28,737 nt of DNA from the NCBI GenBank assembly GCA_035708085.1, contig DASSTE010000043.1, forward strand, positions 1 to 28,737, read 5' to 3'. The position numbers and the translations under genes are program-made. The stretch comes from DASSBR01 sp035708085. GTDB taxonomy: Bacteria > Pseudomonadota > Gammaproteobacteria > Natronospirales > DASSBR01. The notes below the pieces were generated by a model. That model made no database searches and was not told where the DNA came from. It worked only from the letters and a program-made list of their open reading frames with translations. This document shows, piece by piece, positions 14,098-21,902 of the stretch (positions within the stretch are counted from its first letter, which is position 1; every line of letters begins with the position of its first letter).

Positions 14098-14870
14098 GTA
14101 ATCCGCACCCGGAAACCCAGACGGAGTACATCCATCACCACCTGACGTACCTGACGTTCGGGCACGGTCATTGGGCCGTGCATGTCGACACATTGTTCTG
14201 GAGCTTTTTCCTCGGCGGCCTGTTTCTGTTCAGCTTCGCCTGGGCGGCACGCAAGGCCACTACCGGCGTGCCGGGCAAGTGGCAGAACTTCGTCGAAATG
14301 GTGCTCGAGTTCATCGACCAGCAGGTGCGGGACTCGTTTTACGGGAAGAACAAGATGATCGCGCCGATGGCGCTGACGATCTTCGTCTGGATCTTCCTGA
14401 TGAATTTCATGGACATCATTCCGGTCGACTTTTTCCCGTGGATCGCCGGGGCCATCGGCATTCCGTACATGCGCGTCGTGCCGACGAACGATCTGAACCT
14501 GACGTTCGCGATGTCGATCACCGTTTTCCTGCTCATGCTGTTCTACAACTTCAAGATCAAGGGCATGGGCTATGTCAAGGAGCTCTTGACGCACCCGTTC
14601 GGCAAATGGCTGTTTCCGGTCAACTTCTTCCTCAAGTTCGTTGAGGAGCTGGCCAAGCCGATTTCGCTGTCGTTGCGACTCTTCGGCAACATGTATGCCG
14701 GCGAGTTGATCTTCGTATTGCTGGCGCTGCTGCCGTGGTACACGTCGTGGCCGCTGCAGTTCGCGTGGTCGGCGTTCCACTTGCTGATCATCACGATTCA
14801 GGCCTTCATCTTCATGATGCTGTCGATTGCGTACCTGAGCCAGGCGCACGAGACGGGGCATGAGGAGTAG
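14094..14870 (+). CDS. atpB: F1Fo ATP synthase subunit a
   Basis: A 258-residue integral membrane subunit forming the proton half-channels. The essential arginine is Arg195 in ISLSLRLFGNMYAGE. The family start (TEYIHHHLTYL), FVWIFLMNFMDIIPVDF, the PTNDLNLTFAM segment and the C-terminal LLIITIQAFIFMMLSIAYL helix are all present. The ATG at 14094 overlaps the atpI stop by 4 bp. The length is slightly below the E. coli protein and normal for the family. Confidence 0.97.
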   Translation: MSNPHPETQTEYIHHHLTYLTFGHGHWAVHVDTLFWSFFLGGLFLFSFAWAARKATTGVPGKWQNFVEMVLEFIDQQVRDSFYGKNKMIAPMALTIFVWIFLMNFMDIIPVDFFPWIAGAIGIPYMRVVPTNDLNLTFAMSITVFLLMLFYNFKIKGMGYVKELLTHPFGKWLFPVNFFLKFVEELAKPISLSLRLFGNMYAGELIFVLLALLPWYTSWPLQFAWSAFHLLIITIQAFIFMMLSIAYLSQAHETGHEE

Positions 14871-14915
14871 GTGTTTTTTAGTTTTTGTTGACCTGTTGGA
14901 TCCTCGGGAGGACCC
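14871..14915 (+). promoter_or_regulatory. U-rich translation-initiation region of atpE
   Basis: The 45-base gap between atpB and atpE holds two T-rich tracts (TTTTTT and TTTTT within 14874-14886) and then a strong GGGAGGA ribosome-binding site at 14906-14912. In E. coli a U-rich element before atpE boosts translation so that about ten c subunits are made per complex. The layout here is analogous, but function is inferred. Confidence 0.5.
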
Positions 14916-15212
14916 ATGAACCTTGTAAGCATTATTGGTGAAATCAACGGCATGACGGCGATCGGCGTCGGCATCCTGATCGGCCTGGGCGCGCTCGGCA
15001 CCGGTATCGGTTTCGGCATCCTGGGCGGCAAGTATCTGGAAGCCGCCGCGCGTCAGCCCGAACTGCTGCCGATTCTGACCATCCGCATGTTCCTGATGGC
15101 GGGTCTGCTCGACGCGGTGGCCATGATCGGCGTCGCGATCGCGCTGTTCCTGATCTTCGTCAACCCGTTCGTGAGCCAGGTGCAGGCATTGGTGACGGCT
15201 ACCGGCCATTGA
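14916..15212 (+). CDS. atpE: F1Fo ATP synthase subunit c
   Basis: A 98-residue hairpin of two hydrophobic helices joined by the polar loop ARQPEL, which contacts the central stalk. Asp66 in AGLLDAVAMIGVAIALF is the ion-carrying carboxylate. I see no Na+-type ligand set, so the ring is probably proton-translocating. Helix 1 has the glycine-rich packing pattern (GVGILIGLGALGTGIGFGIL). A strong GGGAGGA precedes the ATG. The N-terminus (MNLVSIIGEINGMTAIG) is about 15-20 residues longer than in E. coli, as in several other gammaproteobacteria. Confidence 0.97.
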   Translation: MNLVSIIGEINGMTAIGVGILIGLGALGTGIGFGILGGKYLEAAARQPELLPILTIRMFLMAGLLDAVAMIGVAIALFLIFVNPFVSQVQALVTATGH

Positions 15213-15249
15213 TTTCCGCCGTCCCGACACAAACTTTAGGTAGAGGACG

Positions 15250-15720
15250 ATGAACCTTAATCTGACCCTACTCGGCGAGATGATCGGCTTTGCGCTGTTC
15301 ATCTGGTTGACGATGAAATTCGTCTGGCCGCCGCTGATGCAGGCGATGGACGAGCGCCGGACGCGCATTGCCGATGGTCTCGCCGCCGCCGAACGCAGCC
15401 AGACCGATCTCGAGAACGCCAAGGAACGCGCCGCGGAGATTCTCAAGGAAGCGCGCGAGAAGTCGCTCGACATCATCGAGCACGCCAATCGCCGCGCCAA
15501 CGAGATTGTCGACGAGGCGAAGACACAGGCGACGACCGAGCGCGAGCGCCAGGTCGAAGCCGCCAAGGCGGATATTGCGCAGGAAACGCGCAGCGCCCAG
15601 GAGGCGTTACGCAAGAAGTTTTCCGGTCTTGCCATCGAGGCGGCCGAGCGCATCATCCGGCGCGAGATCGATCTGGACAAGCACAAGAACCTGCTCGACG
15701 AGATAGCGGCGAGGCTCTGA
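15250..15720 (+). CDS. atpF: F1Fo ATP synthase subunit b
   Basis: A 156-residue peripheral-stalk subunit, the same length as in E. coli. One N-terminal transmembrane helix (about residues 5-25, ending FVWPPLMQAMDERR) is followed by a long charged coiled coil that dimerises and reaches to F1. MNLNLTLLGEMIGF and KFVWPPLMQA are conserved family landmarks. The spacing from atpE is 37 bp, with TAGAGGA before the ATG. The stop shares its last base with the atpH start (TGATG). Confidence 0.96.
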   Translation: MNLNLTLLGEMIGFALFIWLTMKFVWPPLMQAMDERRTRIADGLAAAERSQTDLENAKERAAEILKEAREKSLDIIEHANRRANEIVDEAKTQATTERERQVEAAKADIAQETRSAQEALRKKFSGLAIEAAERIIRREIDLDKHKNLLDEIAARL

Positions 15721-16256
15721 TGGCCGAAAAGACCACCATCGCCCGGCCCTACGCGAGAGCGGTATTCGATCTCGCCCAGGCCGACAACGCGCTGGCGCAT
15801 TGGGGCGATACGCTCAAGGCGCTGACCGACATCGTGCAGGTGCCGGCCGTGGCTGCGCTGATCGAAACGCCGGAAGTGACCGGCGAAAAGCGCGCCGCCA
15901 TCCTGATCGAAATCGCCGGCGACGCGCTCGACGCGCGCGGCCGCAACCTGGTGCGCCTGCTGAGCGAAAAGCACCGCCTCGACTGCGTGCCCGAGATCGC
16001 AGCCGAGTTCGAGCGGCTGCGCAGCGAAGCCGAAGCGGTGGTCGATGTCGAAATGCGCTCGGCGGTCGAAGTCGATCCGGATCGCCAGGCGGCCATTATC
16101 GCGGGGCTCAAGCGCCGGCTGGGTCGCGACGTTCGCCTGCACTGCGTAGTGGACGATGCCGTGGTCGGCGGCGCCGTGCTCAAGACGGGCGATACGGTCA
16201 TCGACGATTCGATTCGCGGCCGGCTGGACAAGCTCGCGGCCGCAATGACTTTATAG
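15720..16256 (+). CDS. atpH: F1Fo ATP synthase subunit delta
   Basis: A 178-residue F1 subunit that links the catalytic head to the b dimer. The family N-terminus (TIARPYARAVFDLAQ), the NLVRLLSEKHRLDCVPEI segment and the C-terminal VGGAVLKTGDTVIDDSIRGR block, typical of OSCP/delta proteins, are all present. The ATG overlaps the atpF stop by one base, consistent with coupled translation. The gap to atpA is 12 bp. Confidence 0.96.
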   Translation: MAEKTTIARPYARAVFDLAQADNALAHWGDTLKALTDIVQVPAVAALIETPEVTGEKRAAILIEIAGDALDARGRNLVRLLSEKHRLDCVPEIAAEFERLRSEAEAVVDVEMRSAVEVDPDRQAAIIAGLKRRLGRDVRLHCVVDDAVVGGAVLKTGDTVIDDSIRGRLDKLAAAMTL

Positions 16257-16268
16257 GAAGTTATCAAG

Positions 16269-17810
16269 ATGCAACTCAATCCTTCGGAAATCAGCGAGCT
16301 GATCAGACAGCGCATCGAGAACTTCGATGTCGAAGCGGAAGCCCGCGCGGTCGGTACCGTGGTCAGCGTCACCGACGGCATCGTTCGCGTTCACGGCCTC
16401 ACCGCCGCACAGTACGGCGAAATGCTGGAATTCCCCGGCAACGTGTACGGCCTGGCGCTGAACCTCGAGCGCGACTCGGTCGGCGCCGTGGTCATCGGCG
16501 ACTACACCCACATTTCCGAAGGCGACACAGTCAAGGCGACCGGCCGCATTCTCGAAGTGCCGGTTGGCGAAGCACTCCTCGGCCGCGTGGTCGACTCGCT
16601 CGGCCAGCCGATTGATGGCAAGGGTCCGATTCAGACCAATGCCACCTCGCCGATCGAAAAAGTCGCCCCGGGCGTGATCGATCGCCAGTCGGTCGACCAG
16701 CCGGTGCAGACGGGCCTGAAGGCCATCGACGCGATGGTGCCGGTCGGCCGCGGCCAGCGTGAGTTGATCATCGGCGATCGCCAGACGGGCAAGACTGCCG
16801 TCGCGATCGACGCGATCATCAATCAGAAAGGCACCGGCATCAAATGTATTTACGTTGCGATCGGCCAGAAGGCCTCCTCGATCGCCAACGTGGTGCGCAA
16901 GCTGGAAGAAGAAGGCGCGCTGGAGCACACGATCGTCGTCGCCGCTGCAGCCTCCAAGTCCGCCGCCATGCAGTACCTCGCCCCGTACGCCGGTTGCGCG
17001 ATGGGCGAATACTTCCGCGACCGCGGCCAGGATGCGCTGATCGTTTATGATGACCTGACCAAGCAGGCCTGGGCGTACCGCCAGATTTCGCTGCTGCTGA
17101 AGCGCCCGCCGGGCCGCGAAGCGTATCCGGGCGACGTGTTCTACCTGCACTCGCGCCTGCTGGAACGCGCCGCGCGCGTCAACGCGCATTTCGTCGAAAA
17201 GGCGACCAATGGCGAGATCAAGGACAAGACCGGGTCGCTGACGGCACTGCCGATCATCGAAACCCAGGCTGGCGACGTTTCCGCATTCGTGCCGACCAAC
17301 GTGATTTCGATTACCGACGGCCAGATTTACCTCGAAACCGACCTGTTCAACGCCGGCATCCGCCCTGCCATTAACGCCGGTTTGTCGGTGTCTCGTGTGG
17401 GCGGCGCAGCGCAGACCAAAGTCATCAAGAAGCTCGGCGGCGGCGTCCGGCTCGCTCTCGCGCAGTATCGGGAGCTGGCGGCGTTCGCGCAGTTCGCCTC
17501 CGACCTCGACAAGAGCACGCGCGACCAGCTCGAGCGCGGCCAGCGTGTCACCGAGCTGATGAAGCAGAAGCAGTACTCGCCGCTGACGGTCGGCGAAATG
17601 GCGGCTTCGCTGTTTGCGGTCAACGAAGGCTTCTTCGACGACGTCGACGTCAAGAAGATCACCGCGGCCGAGGCGGCGATGCACAGCTTCCTCCATTCCG
17701 AACACCAGGCGCTGCTCGACAAGATCAACGAGACCGGCAAATACGATGCCGAGATCGAGGAAGGCCTGCGCAAGGCACTGACCGACTTCAAGGCCAACGC
17801 GGCTTACTAA
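16269..17810 (+). CDS. atpA: F1Fo ATP synthase subunit alpha
   Basis: A 513-residue non-catalytic nucleotide-binding F1 subunit, the same length as in E. coli. The beta-barrel domain starts MQLNPSEISELIRQRI. The P-loop GDRQTGKT is at residues 169-176, exactly the E. coli numbering. VIDRQSVDQPVQTGLKAIDA and PAINAGLSVSRVGGAAQ are further signature blocks, the second being the ATP synthase alpha/beta signature with the arginine finger. The stop shares its last base with the atpG start (TAATG). Confidence 0.98.
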   Translation: MQLNPSEISELIRQRIENFDVEAEARAVGTVVSVTDGIVRVHGLTAAQYGEMLEFPGNVYGLALNLERDSVGAVVIGDYTHISEGDTVKATGRILEVPVGEALLGRVVDSLGQPIDGKGPIQTNATSPIEKVAPGVIDRQSVDQPVQTGLKAIDAMVPVGRGQRELIIGDRQTGKTAVAIDAIINQKGTGIKCIYVAIGQKASSIANVVRKLEEEGALEHTIVVAAAASKSAAMQYLAPYAGCAMGEYFRDRGQDALIVYDDLTKQAWAYRQISLLLKRPPGREAYPGDVFYLHSRLLERAARVNAHFVEKATNGEIKDKTGSLTALPIIETQAGDVSAFVPTNVISITDGQIYLETDLFNAGIRPAINAGLSVSRVGGAAQTKVIKKLGGGVRLALAQYRELAAFAQFASDLDKSTRDQLERGQRVTELMKQKQYSPLTVGEMAASLFAVNEGFFDDVDVKKITAAEAAMHSFLHSEHQALLDKINETGKYDAEIEEGLRKALTDFKANAAY

Positions 17811-18673
17811 TGGCAAGCGCGAAAGAAATCCGGACGCAGATCCGCAGCATCCAGAACACGCAGAAGATCACCAAGGCGTTGGAAATGGTTGCGGCGAGCA
17901 AGGTGCGCAAGGCGCAGACGCGCATGGCCGCCTCGCGTCCGTATGCCGAGAAGATGCAGAAGGTCATTGGCCACCTCTCGCATGCAAACCCGGAATACAA
18001 GCATCCGTTCCTGGTCGGGCGTGACCAGGTCAAGCGCGTCGGCTTCATCGTCATCGCCAGCGACCGTGGCCTGTGCGGCGGCCTGAACATCAACCTGTTC
18101 AAGCGCGCGCTGACCGCGATGCGCGAATGGAGCGACCGCGGCGCCGAGATCGACCTGACGCTGATCGGCGCGAAAGCCCCGCCGTTCTTCCGCCGCTTCG
18201 GGTTCAACATCGTCTCGCAGGCGACCCAGCTGGGCGACACGCCGCACCTGGAAGACCTGATCGGGCCGGTCAAGGTCATGCTGGACGCCTATCGCGAGGG
18301 CAATGTCGATCGCGTGTTCATCGCCCACAACGTGTTCGTCAACACGATGAGCCAGAAGCCGACCGTGCAGCAAATCGTGCCGGTGGTGGGCGAGGAAGAC
18401 CCGGAACTGCAGGCGCACTGGGACTACATTTACGAGCCGGAATCGGCCGAGCTGCTCGACGGCGTGCTGACGCGCTACGTTGAGTCGCAGGTCTACCAGG
18501 CGGTGGTTGAAAACATGGCCTGTTTCCAGGCCGCGCAGATGGTCGCGATGAAGAGCGCGTCCGACAACGCCGGCGAACTGATCGACGGGCTGCAGCTCGC
18601 GTACAACAAGAGCCGGCAGGCCGGCATCACCAAGGAACTCGCCGAGATCGTCGGCGGCGCGGCGGCGGTTTAA
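17810..18673 (+). CDS. atpG: F1Fo ATP synthase subunit gamma
   Basis: A 287-residue central-stalk rotor subunit, the same length as in E. coli. The N-terminal helix (AKEIRTQIRSIQNTQKITKA), the SDRGLCGGLN block and the C-terminal NMACFQAAQMVAMKSASDNA and LAYNKSRQAGITKELAEIV segments are the family signatures. It starts one base inside the atpA stop. A 45-bp A+T-rich gap separates it from atpD. Confidence 0.97.
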   Translation: MASAKEIRTQIRSIQNTQKITKALEMVAASKVRKAQTRMAASRPYAEKMQKVIGHLSHANPEYKHPFLVGRDQVKRVGFIVIASDRGLCGGLNINLFKRALTAMREWSDRGAEIDLTLIGAKAPPFFRRFGFNIVSQATQLGDTPHLEDLIGPVKVMLDAYREGNVDRVFIAHNVFVNTMSQKPTVQQIVPVVGEEDPELQAHWDYIYEPESAELLDGVLTRYVESQVYQAVVENMACFQAAQMVAMKSASDNAGELIDGLQLAYNKSRQAGITKELAEIVGGAAAV

Positions 18674-18718
18674 GCGCCGCGTTACAGAATTTGAATTTGC
18701 TTTAAACGGTAAGCCAAC

Positions 18719-20113
18719 ATGCTAGACCAAACCAAAGTCACCACCGGCAAGATCGTCCAGATCATCGGCGCAGTCGTCGATGCCGAATTCCCGCGCGATG
18801 CGATGCCGAACGTCTACGATGCGCTCAAGGTCAAGGAAACCGGCCTGACGCTCGAAGTGCAGCAGCAGCTCGGCGACGGCATCGTCCGCACCATCGCGAT
18901 GGGCGTCAGCGAAGGCCTGACCCGCGGCATGACGGTCGAAAACACCGGCGCACCGATTTCAGTTCCGGTCGGCACCGGCACGCTGGGCCGCATCATGAAT
19001 GTCCTCGGCGAGCCGGTGGACGAAGCCGGTCCGGTCAAGGCCGACGAGCACTGGCCGATTCATCGCGACGCCCCAAGCTTCGACGAGCAGGCCGGCAGCA
19101 CCGAGCTGCTGGAAACCGGCATCAAGGTTATCGATCTGCTGTGCCCGTTCGCGAAGGGCGGCAAGGTCGGCCTGTTCGGCGGCGCGGGCGTCGGCAAGAC
19201 TGTCAACATGCTCGAGCTGATCCGCAACATCGCCATCGAGCACAGCGGCTACTCCGTGTTTGCCGGCGTCGGCGAGCGCACCCGCGAAGGCAACGACTTC
19301 TACCACGAGATGAAAGACTCGAACGTGCTCGACAAGGTCGCGCTGGTGTTCGGGCAGATGAACGAGCCGCCGGGCAACCGTCTGCGCGTGGCGCTCTCCG
19401 GCCTGACCATGGCCGAGTACTTCCGCGACGAAGGCCGCGACGTGCTGATGTTCATCGACAACATCTACCGTTACACGCTGGCCGGCACCGAAGTCTCGGC
19501 GCTGCTCGGCCGCATGCCGTCGGCGGTGGGTTACCAGCCGACGCTGGCCGAGGAAATGGGCATCCTGCAGGAGCGCATCACCTCGACCAAGAAGGGTTCG
19601 ATCACTTCCGTGCAGGCCGTGTACGTGCCTGCGGACGACCTCACCGACCCGTCGCCGGCCACCACGTTTGCGCATCTGGACTCCACCGTCGTGCTGTCGC
19701 GCCAGATCGCCGAACTGGGTATCTATCCGGCGGTCGACCCGCTCGATTCCACCAGCCGTCAGCTCGACCCGGGCGTCGTCGGCCAGGAGCATTACGACAC
19801 CGCCCGCGCCGTGCAGGGCGTGCTGCAGCGCTACAAGGAACTGCGCGACATCATCGCGATTCTGGGCATGGACGAGCTGTCCGAAGAAGACAAGCTCACC
19901 GTGCAGCGCGCGCGCAAGATCCAGCGCTTCCTGTCGCAGCCGTTCTTCGTCGCCGAAGTGTTCACCGGCACGCCGGGCAAGTACGTGTCGCTCAAGGACG
20001 CGATCCGCGGCTTCCGCGGTATCGTCGATGGCGAATACGACAGCCTGCCGGAGCAGGCGTTCTACATGGTCGGCTCCATCGACGAAGCCGTCGAAAAAGC
20101 CAAAACGTTGTAA
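18719..20113 (+). CDS. atpD: F1Fo ATP synthase subunit beta
   Basis: A 464-residue catalytic F1 subunit. The Walker A motif GGAGVGKT is at residues 154-161 (Lys160), followed by GERTREGNDFYHEM with the catalytic Glu. Walker B is VLMFIDNIYRYTLAGTEVS, where the usual Phe after Arg is Tyr. The torque-helix motif DELSEED is at residues 385-391. The ribosome-binding site before the ATG is weak (GGTAAG). Only two bases separate its stop from the start of atpC. Confidence 0.98.
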   Translation: MLDQTKVTTGKIVQIIGAVVDAEFPRDAMPNVYDALKVKETGLTLEVQQQLGDGIVRTIAMGVSEGLTRGMTVENTGAPISVPVGTGTLGRIMNVLGEPVDEAGPVKADEHWPIHRDAPSFDEQAGSTELLETGIKVIDLLCPFAKGGKVGLFGGAGVGKTVNMLELIRNIAIEHSGYSVFAGVGERTREGNDFYHEMKDSNVLDKVALVFGQMNEPPGNRLRVALSGLTMAEYFRDEGRDVLMFIDNIYRYTLAGTEVSALLGRMPSAVGYQPTLAEEMGILQERITSTKKGSITSVQAVYVPADDLTDPSPATTFAHLDSTVVLSRQIAELGIYPAVDPLDSTSRQLDPGVVGQEHYDTARAVQGVLQRYKELRDIIAILGMDELSEEDKLTVQRARKIQRFLSQPFFVAEVFTGTPGKYVSLKDAIRGFRGIVDGEYDSLPEQAFYMVGSIDEAVEKAKTL

Positions 20114-20115
20114 CT

Positions 20116-20547
20116 ATGGCCATGACTTTCCACGTCGACATCGTCAGCGCCGAAGAACAGATTTACTCCGATACCGCGGAGATGGTTTTCGCGCCGGCGG
20201 AAGAAGGTGAACTCGGCATCGCCCCGCGCCACGCGCCGCTGCTGACCCGCATGGTGCCCGGCACGGTGCGCGTGCGCCGCGGCGACGGCACCGAAGACCT
20301 CGTGTTCTACGTCTCCGGCGGTGTGCTGGAAATTCAGCCGCACATGGTCACCGTCCTGTCGGACACGGCCCAGCGGGCGCGCGACATCGACGAGGCGGCA
20401 GCGCAGGAAGCCAAGCGCCGTGCCGAAGAAGCCATCGCGAATCGCCAGGCGGACGTGGACATCGCCAAGGCCGAAGCCGAACTTGCCGAGGCGATCGCCC
20501 GCCTGAAGGCACTGGAGCACCTGCGCCGCACGATGCGGCAGCACTAA
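20116..20547 (+). CDS. atpC: F1Fo ATP synthase subunit epsilon
   Basis: A 143-residue central-stalk subunit that couples gamma to the c-ring and can inhibit ATP hydrolysis. The N-terminal ten-strand sandwich (MTFHVDIVSAEEQIYS, GELGIAPRHAPLLT, FYVSGGVLEIQPHMVTVL) is followed by the C-terminal two-helix domain with AEAELAEAIARLKAL, so the inhibitory domain is complete. The ATG at 20116 is taken; a second ATG two codons later matches the commonest family start equally well. It is the last gene of the atp operon and is followed by a hairpin repeat. Confidence 0.96.
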   Translation: MAMTFHVDIVSAEEQIYSDTAEMVFAPAEEGELGIAPRHAPLLTRMVPGTVRVRRGDGTEDLVFYVSGGVLEIQPHMVTVLSDTAQRARDIDEAAAQEAKRRAEEAIANRQADVDIAKAEAELAEAIARLKALEHLRRTMRQH

Positions 20548-20561
20548 AGAATCGCCGCCTC

Positions 20562-20590
20562 TTAACCCTCTCCCTTCGGGAGAAGGTTAA
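20562..20590 (+). terminator. Long hairpin after atpC
   Basis: TTAACCCTCTCCC and GGGAGAAGGTTAA pair over 13 positions with one mismatch around a TTC loop, 14 bases after the atpC stop. There is no U-tract. The arms belong to the CCCTCTCCC/GGGAGAGGG style of dispersed repeat, related to the hairpin after parA. It probably marks the end of the atp transcript or protects its 3' end. Confidence 0.65.
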
Positions 20591-20621
20591 GGTGCCCGAG
20601 AGGCACAACGTTACCGCTTTA

Positions 20622-21110
20622 CTACCGCTTTTGCGGTCCGTAATAGCCGCTAATCCGCCACTGACCGTCCTTCCGCACGCGAAGCTCTACCGGCTTCCGC
20701 GCCGCCACGCCGCCGTGCGTCAACTCGACGCTGGTCATGTAAACGACGTCGCCTTTGACCATGCATGAACGGGCGCCCGCAGCCTCAATGGAACCGATTT
20801 CAATCCGCGCCGGCCACGGGCTCGACACCCGCTGCCCCGGCGCATGCGCTGGGTCAGCCAGCCAACGATCAAGCAGTGCCGGCGTCACCAGCGGCGCGTA
20901 GTTTTGCCGAATGCCTCGCCTCACCATCGGCTCCGGCGCCAGTAGCGATACGTCCTTCAGACGCTGCCCGAAGCTCTCAACGACTTCGCGTACTTCGGGC
21001 GCATGGCATCGGCTGACCGCGCTTTCCGGCACGTGCGCACTCGAAGCGCACGCCGCGAGCAACAGTGACATGGCTGCCGGCAGGAAGAGAATCGCGAGTC
21101 GATGTACCAT
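20622..21110 (-). CDS. Hypothetical lipoprotein
   Basis: A 162-residue protein with a type II signal peptide: a charged start (MVHRLA), a hydrophobic stretch and the lipobox LLAAC with Cys21 as the lipidation site. The +2 residue is Ala, which favours the outer membrane under the E. coli sorting rule. The mature part has no family I recognise. It contains two further Cys, and a C-terminal beta-rich segment reads VELRVRKDGQWRISGYYG, recalling the last strands of NTF2-like proteins. It lies on the opposite strand between atpC and glmU and is divergent from the cytochrome P460 gene. Confidence 0.75.
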   Translation of the reverse strand: MVHRLAILFLPAAMSLLLAACASSAHVPESAVSRCHAPEVREVVESFGQRLKDVSLLAPEPMVRRGIRQNYAPLVTPALLDRWLADPAHAPGQRVSSPWPARIEIGSIEAAGARSCMVKGDVVYMTSVELTHGGVAARKPVELRVRKDGQWRISGYYGPQKR

Positions 21111-21193
21111 AAGACCTCAATACTGTAGGCTGGACGCTAGCACAGTCCGCATTGCATTTGCCGGTCCGTATGCAAACGGGGGGGAAACCACGC

Positions 21194-21826
21194 ATGAAGA
21201 AACCCGCCATCTTGTTCCTGACGCTCCTTTTGACGACATCGGTCATTTCGGCCTCCGCACTCGCGGATGGCTCGAGGTCTAACGAACATGCACCTGCCTA
21301 TACGCCAGATGGTCGACTTGTTTTTCCTAAGGGCTACTACCATTGGACATTCCTCACATCCGATCTGGGCATGAGCTATCAGGAACATGCGGGTAAATTT
21401 GGCCAACCGCCGTTCTCCAACGTCTTCGTCAATCCGGCCGCGTACCGTGCATTCCTCAAAACCGGCACGTGGCCGGACAAGACCCAGATAGTAAAAGAAT
21501 TTCGCCCCTCTTCCACCAGGGGCTCGATCAATCGTCACGGCTATTTTCAAAGCGGCAAGGCGATTGGCGTGCTGGTACACGTGAAGGACAAAGAGCGGTT
21601 TAAAGGCGGCTGGGCCTTCTTCGCATTCGGCGGCGATGACCCCACAAAACCAGCCAAAATGATTCCGATGAGCGCGGACTGCTACGCCTGCCATCGCGCA
21701 CATGGGGCGGTGGACACAACCTTTGTGCAGTTCTACCCGACCTTGCTGCCGGTGGCGAAGAAACATGCGACCCTCAGCGCGGGTTATCTTCAAGACGAAG
21801 CGAAACGGGCGAAAAGCAGGCACTGA
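21194..21826 (+). CDS. Cytochrome P460 family protein (exported)
   Basis: A 210-residue periplasmic protein with a Sec signal peptide (residues 1-25, ending SALADG). The family block SADCYACHRAHGAVDTTFVQ carries the c-type haem motif CYACH (Cys163, Cys166, His167), followed by FYPTLLPVA. P460 and cytochrome c'-beta proteins share this fold; P460 oxidises hydroxylamine, whereas c'-beta binds NO, and sequence alone does not settle which applies. No cytochrome or hydroxylamine genes are adjacent. A run of G residues before the ATG may act as ribosome-binding site. G+C is visibly lower than in the flanking atp and glm genes, suggesting transfer. Confidence 0.87.
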   Translation: MKKPAILFLTLLLTTSVISASALADGSRSNEHAPAYTPDGRLVFPKGYYHWTFLTSDLGMSYQEHAGKFGQPPFSNVFVNPAAYRAFLKTGTWPDKTQIVKEFRPSSTRGSINRHGYFQSGKAIGVLVHVKDKERFKGGWAFFAFGGDDPTKPAKMIPMSADCYACHRAHGAVDTTFVQFYPTLLPVAKKHATLSAGYLQDEAKRAKSRH

Positions 21827-21861
21827 ACCGGCGATCCTTTTCGTCCCGCGGCCCCGTCCGC

Positions 21862-21867
21862 TATGAT
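21862..21867 (+). promoter_or_regulatory. Possible -10 box for glmU
   Basis: TATGAT matches five of six -10 positions and lies 35 bases before the glmU ATG. The hexamer 17 bp upstream (TTTCGT) is a poor -35. Since the atp operon no longer reads directly into glmU, a local promoter is expected here. Confidence 0.4.
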
Positions 21868-21902
21868 TACGGCCTCATAAGGAACAGGCTGTAATCACAC
21901 TC

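Noticed and set aside
13614..16142. An 842-codon antisense frame over atpI to atpH
   Set aside because: It is antisense to several certain genes and has low-complexity composition without domains.
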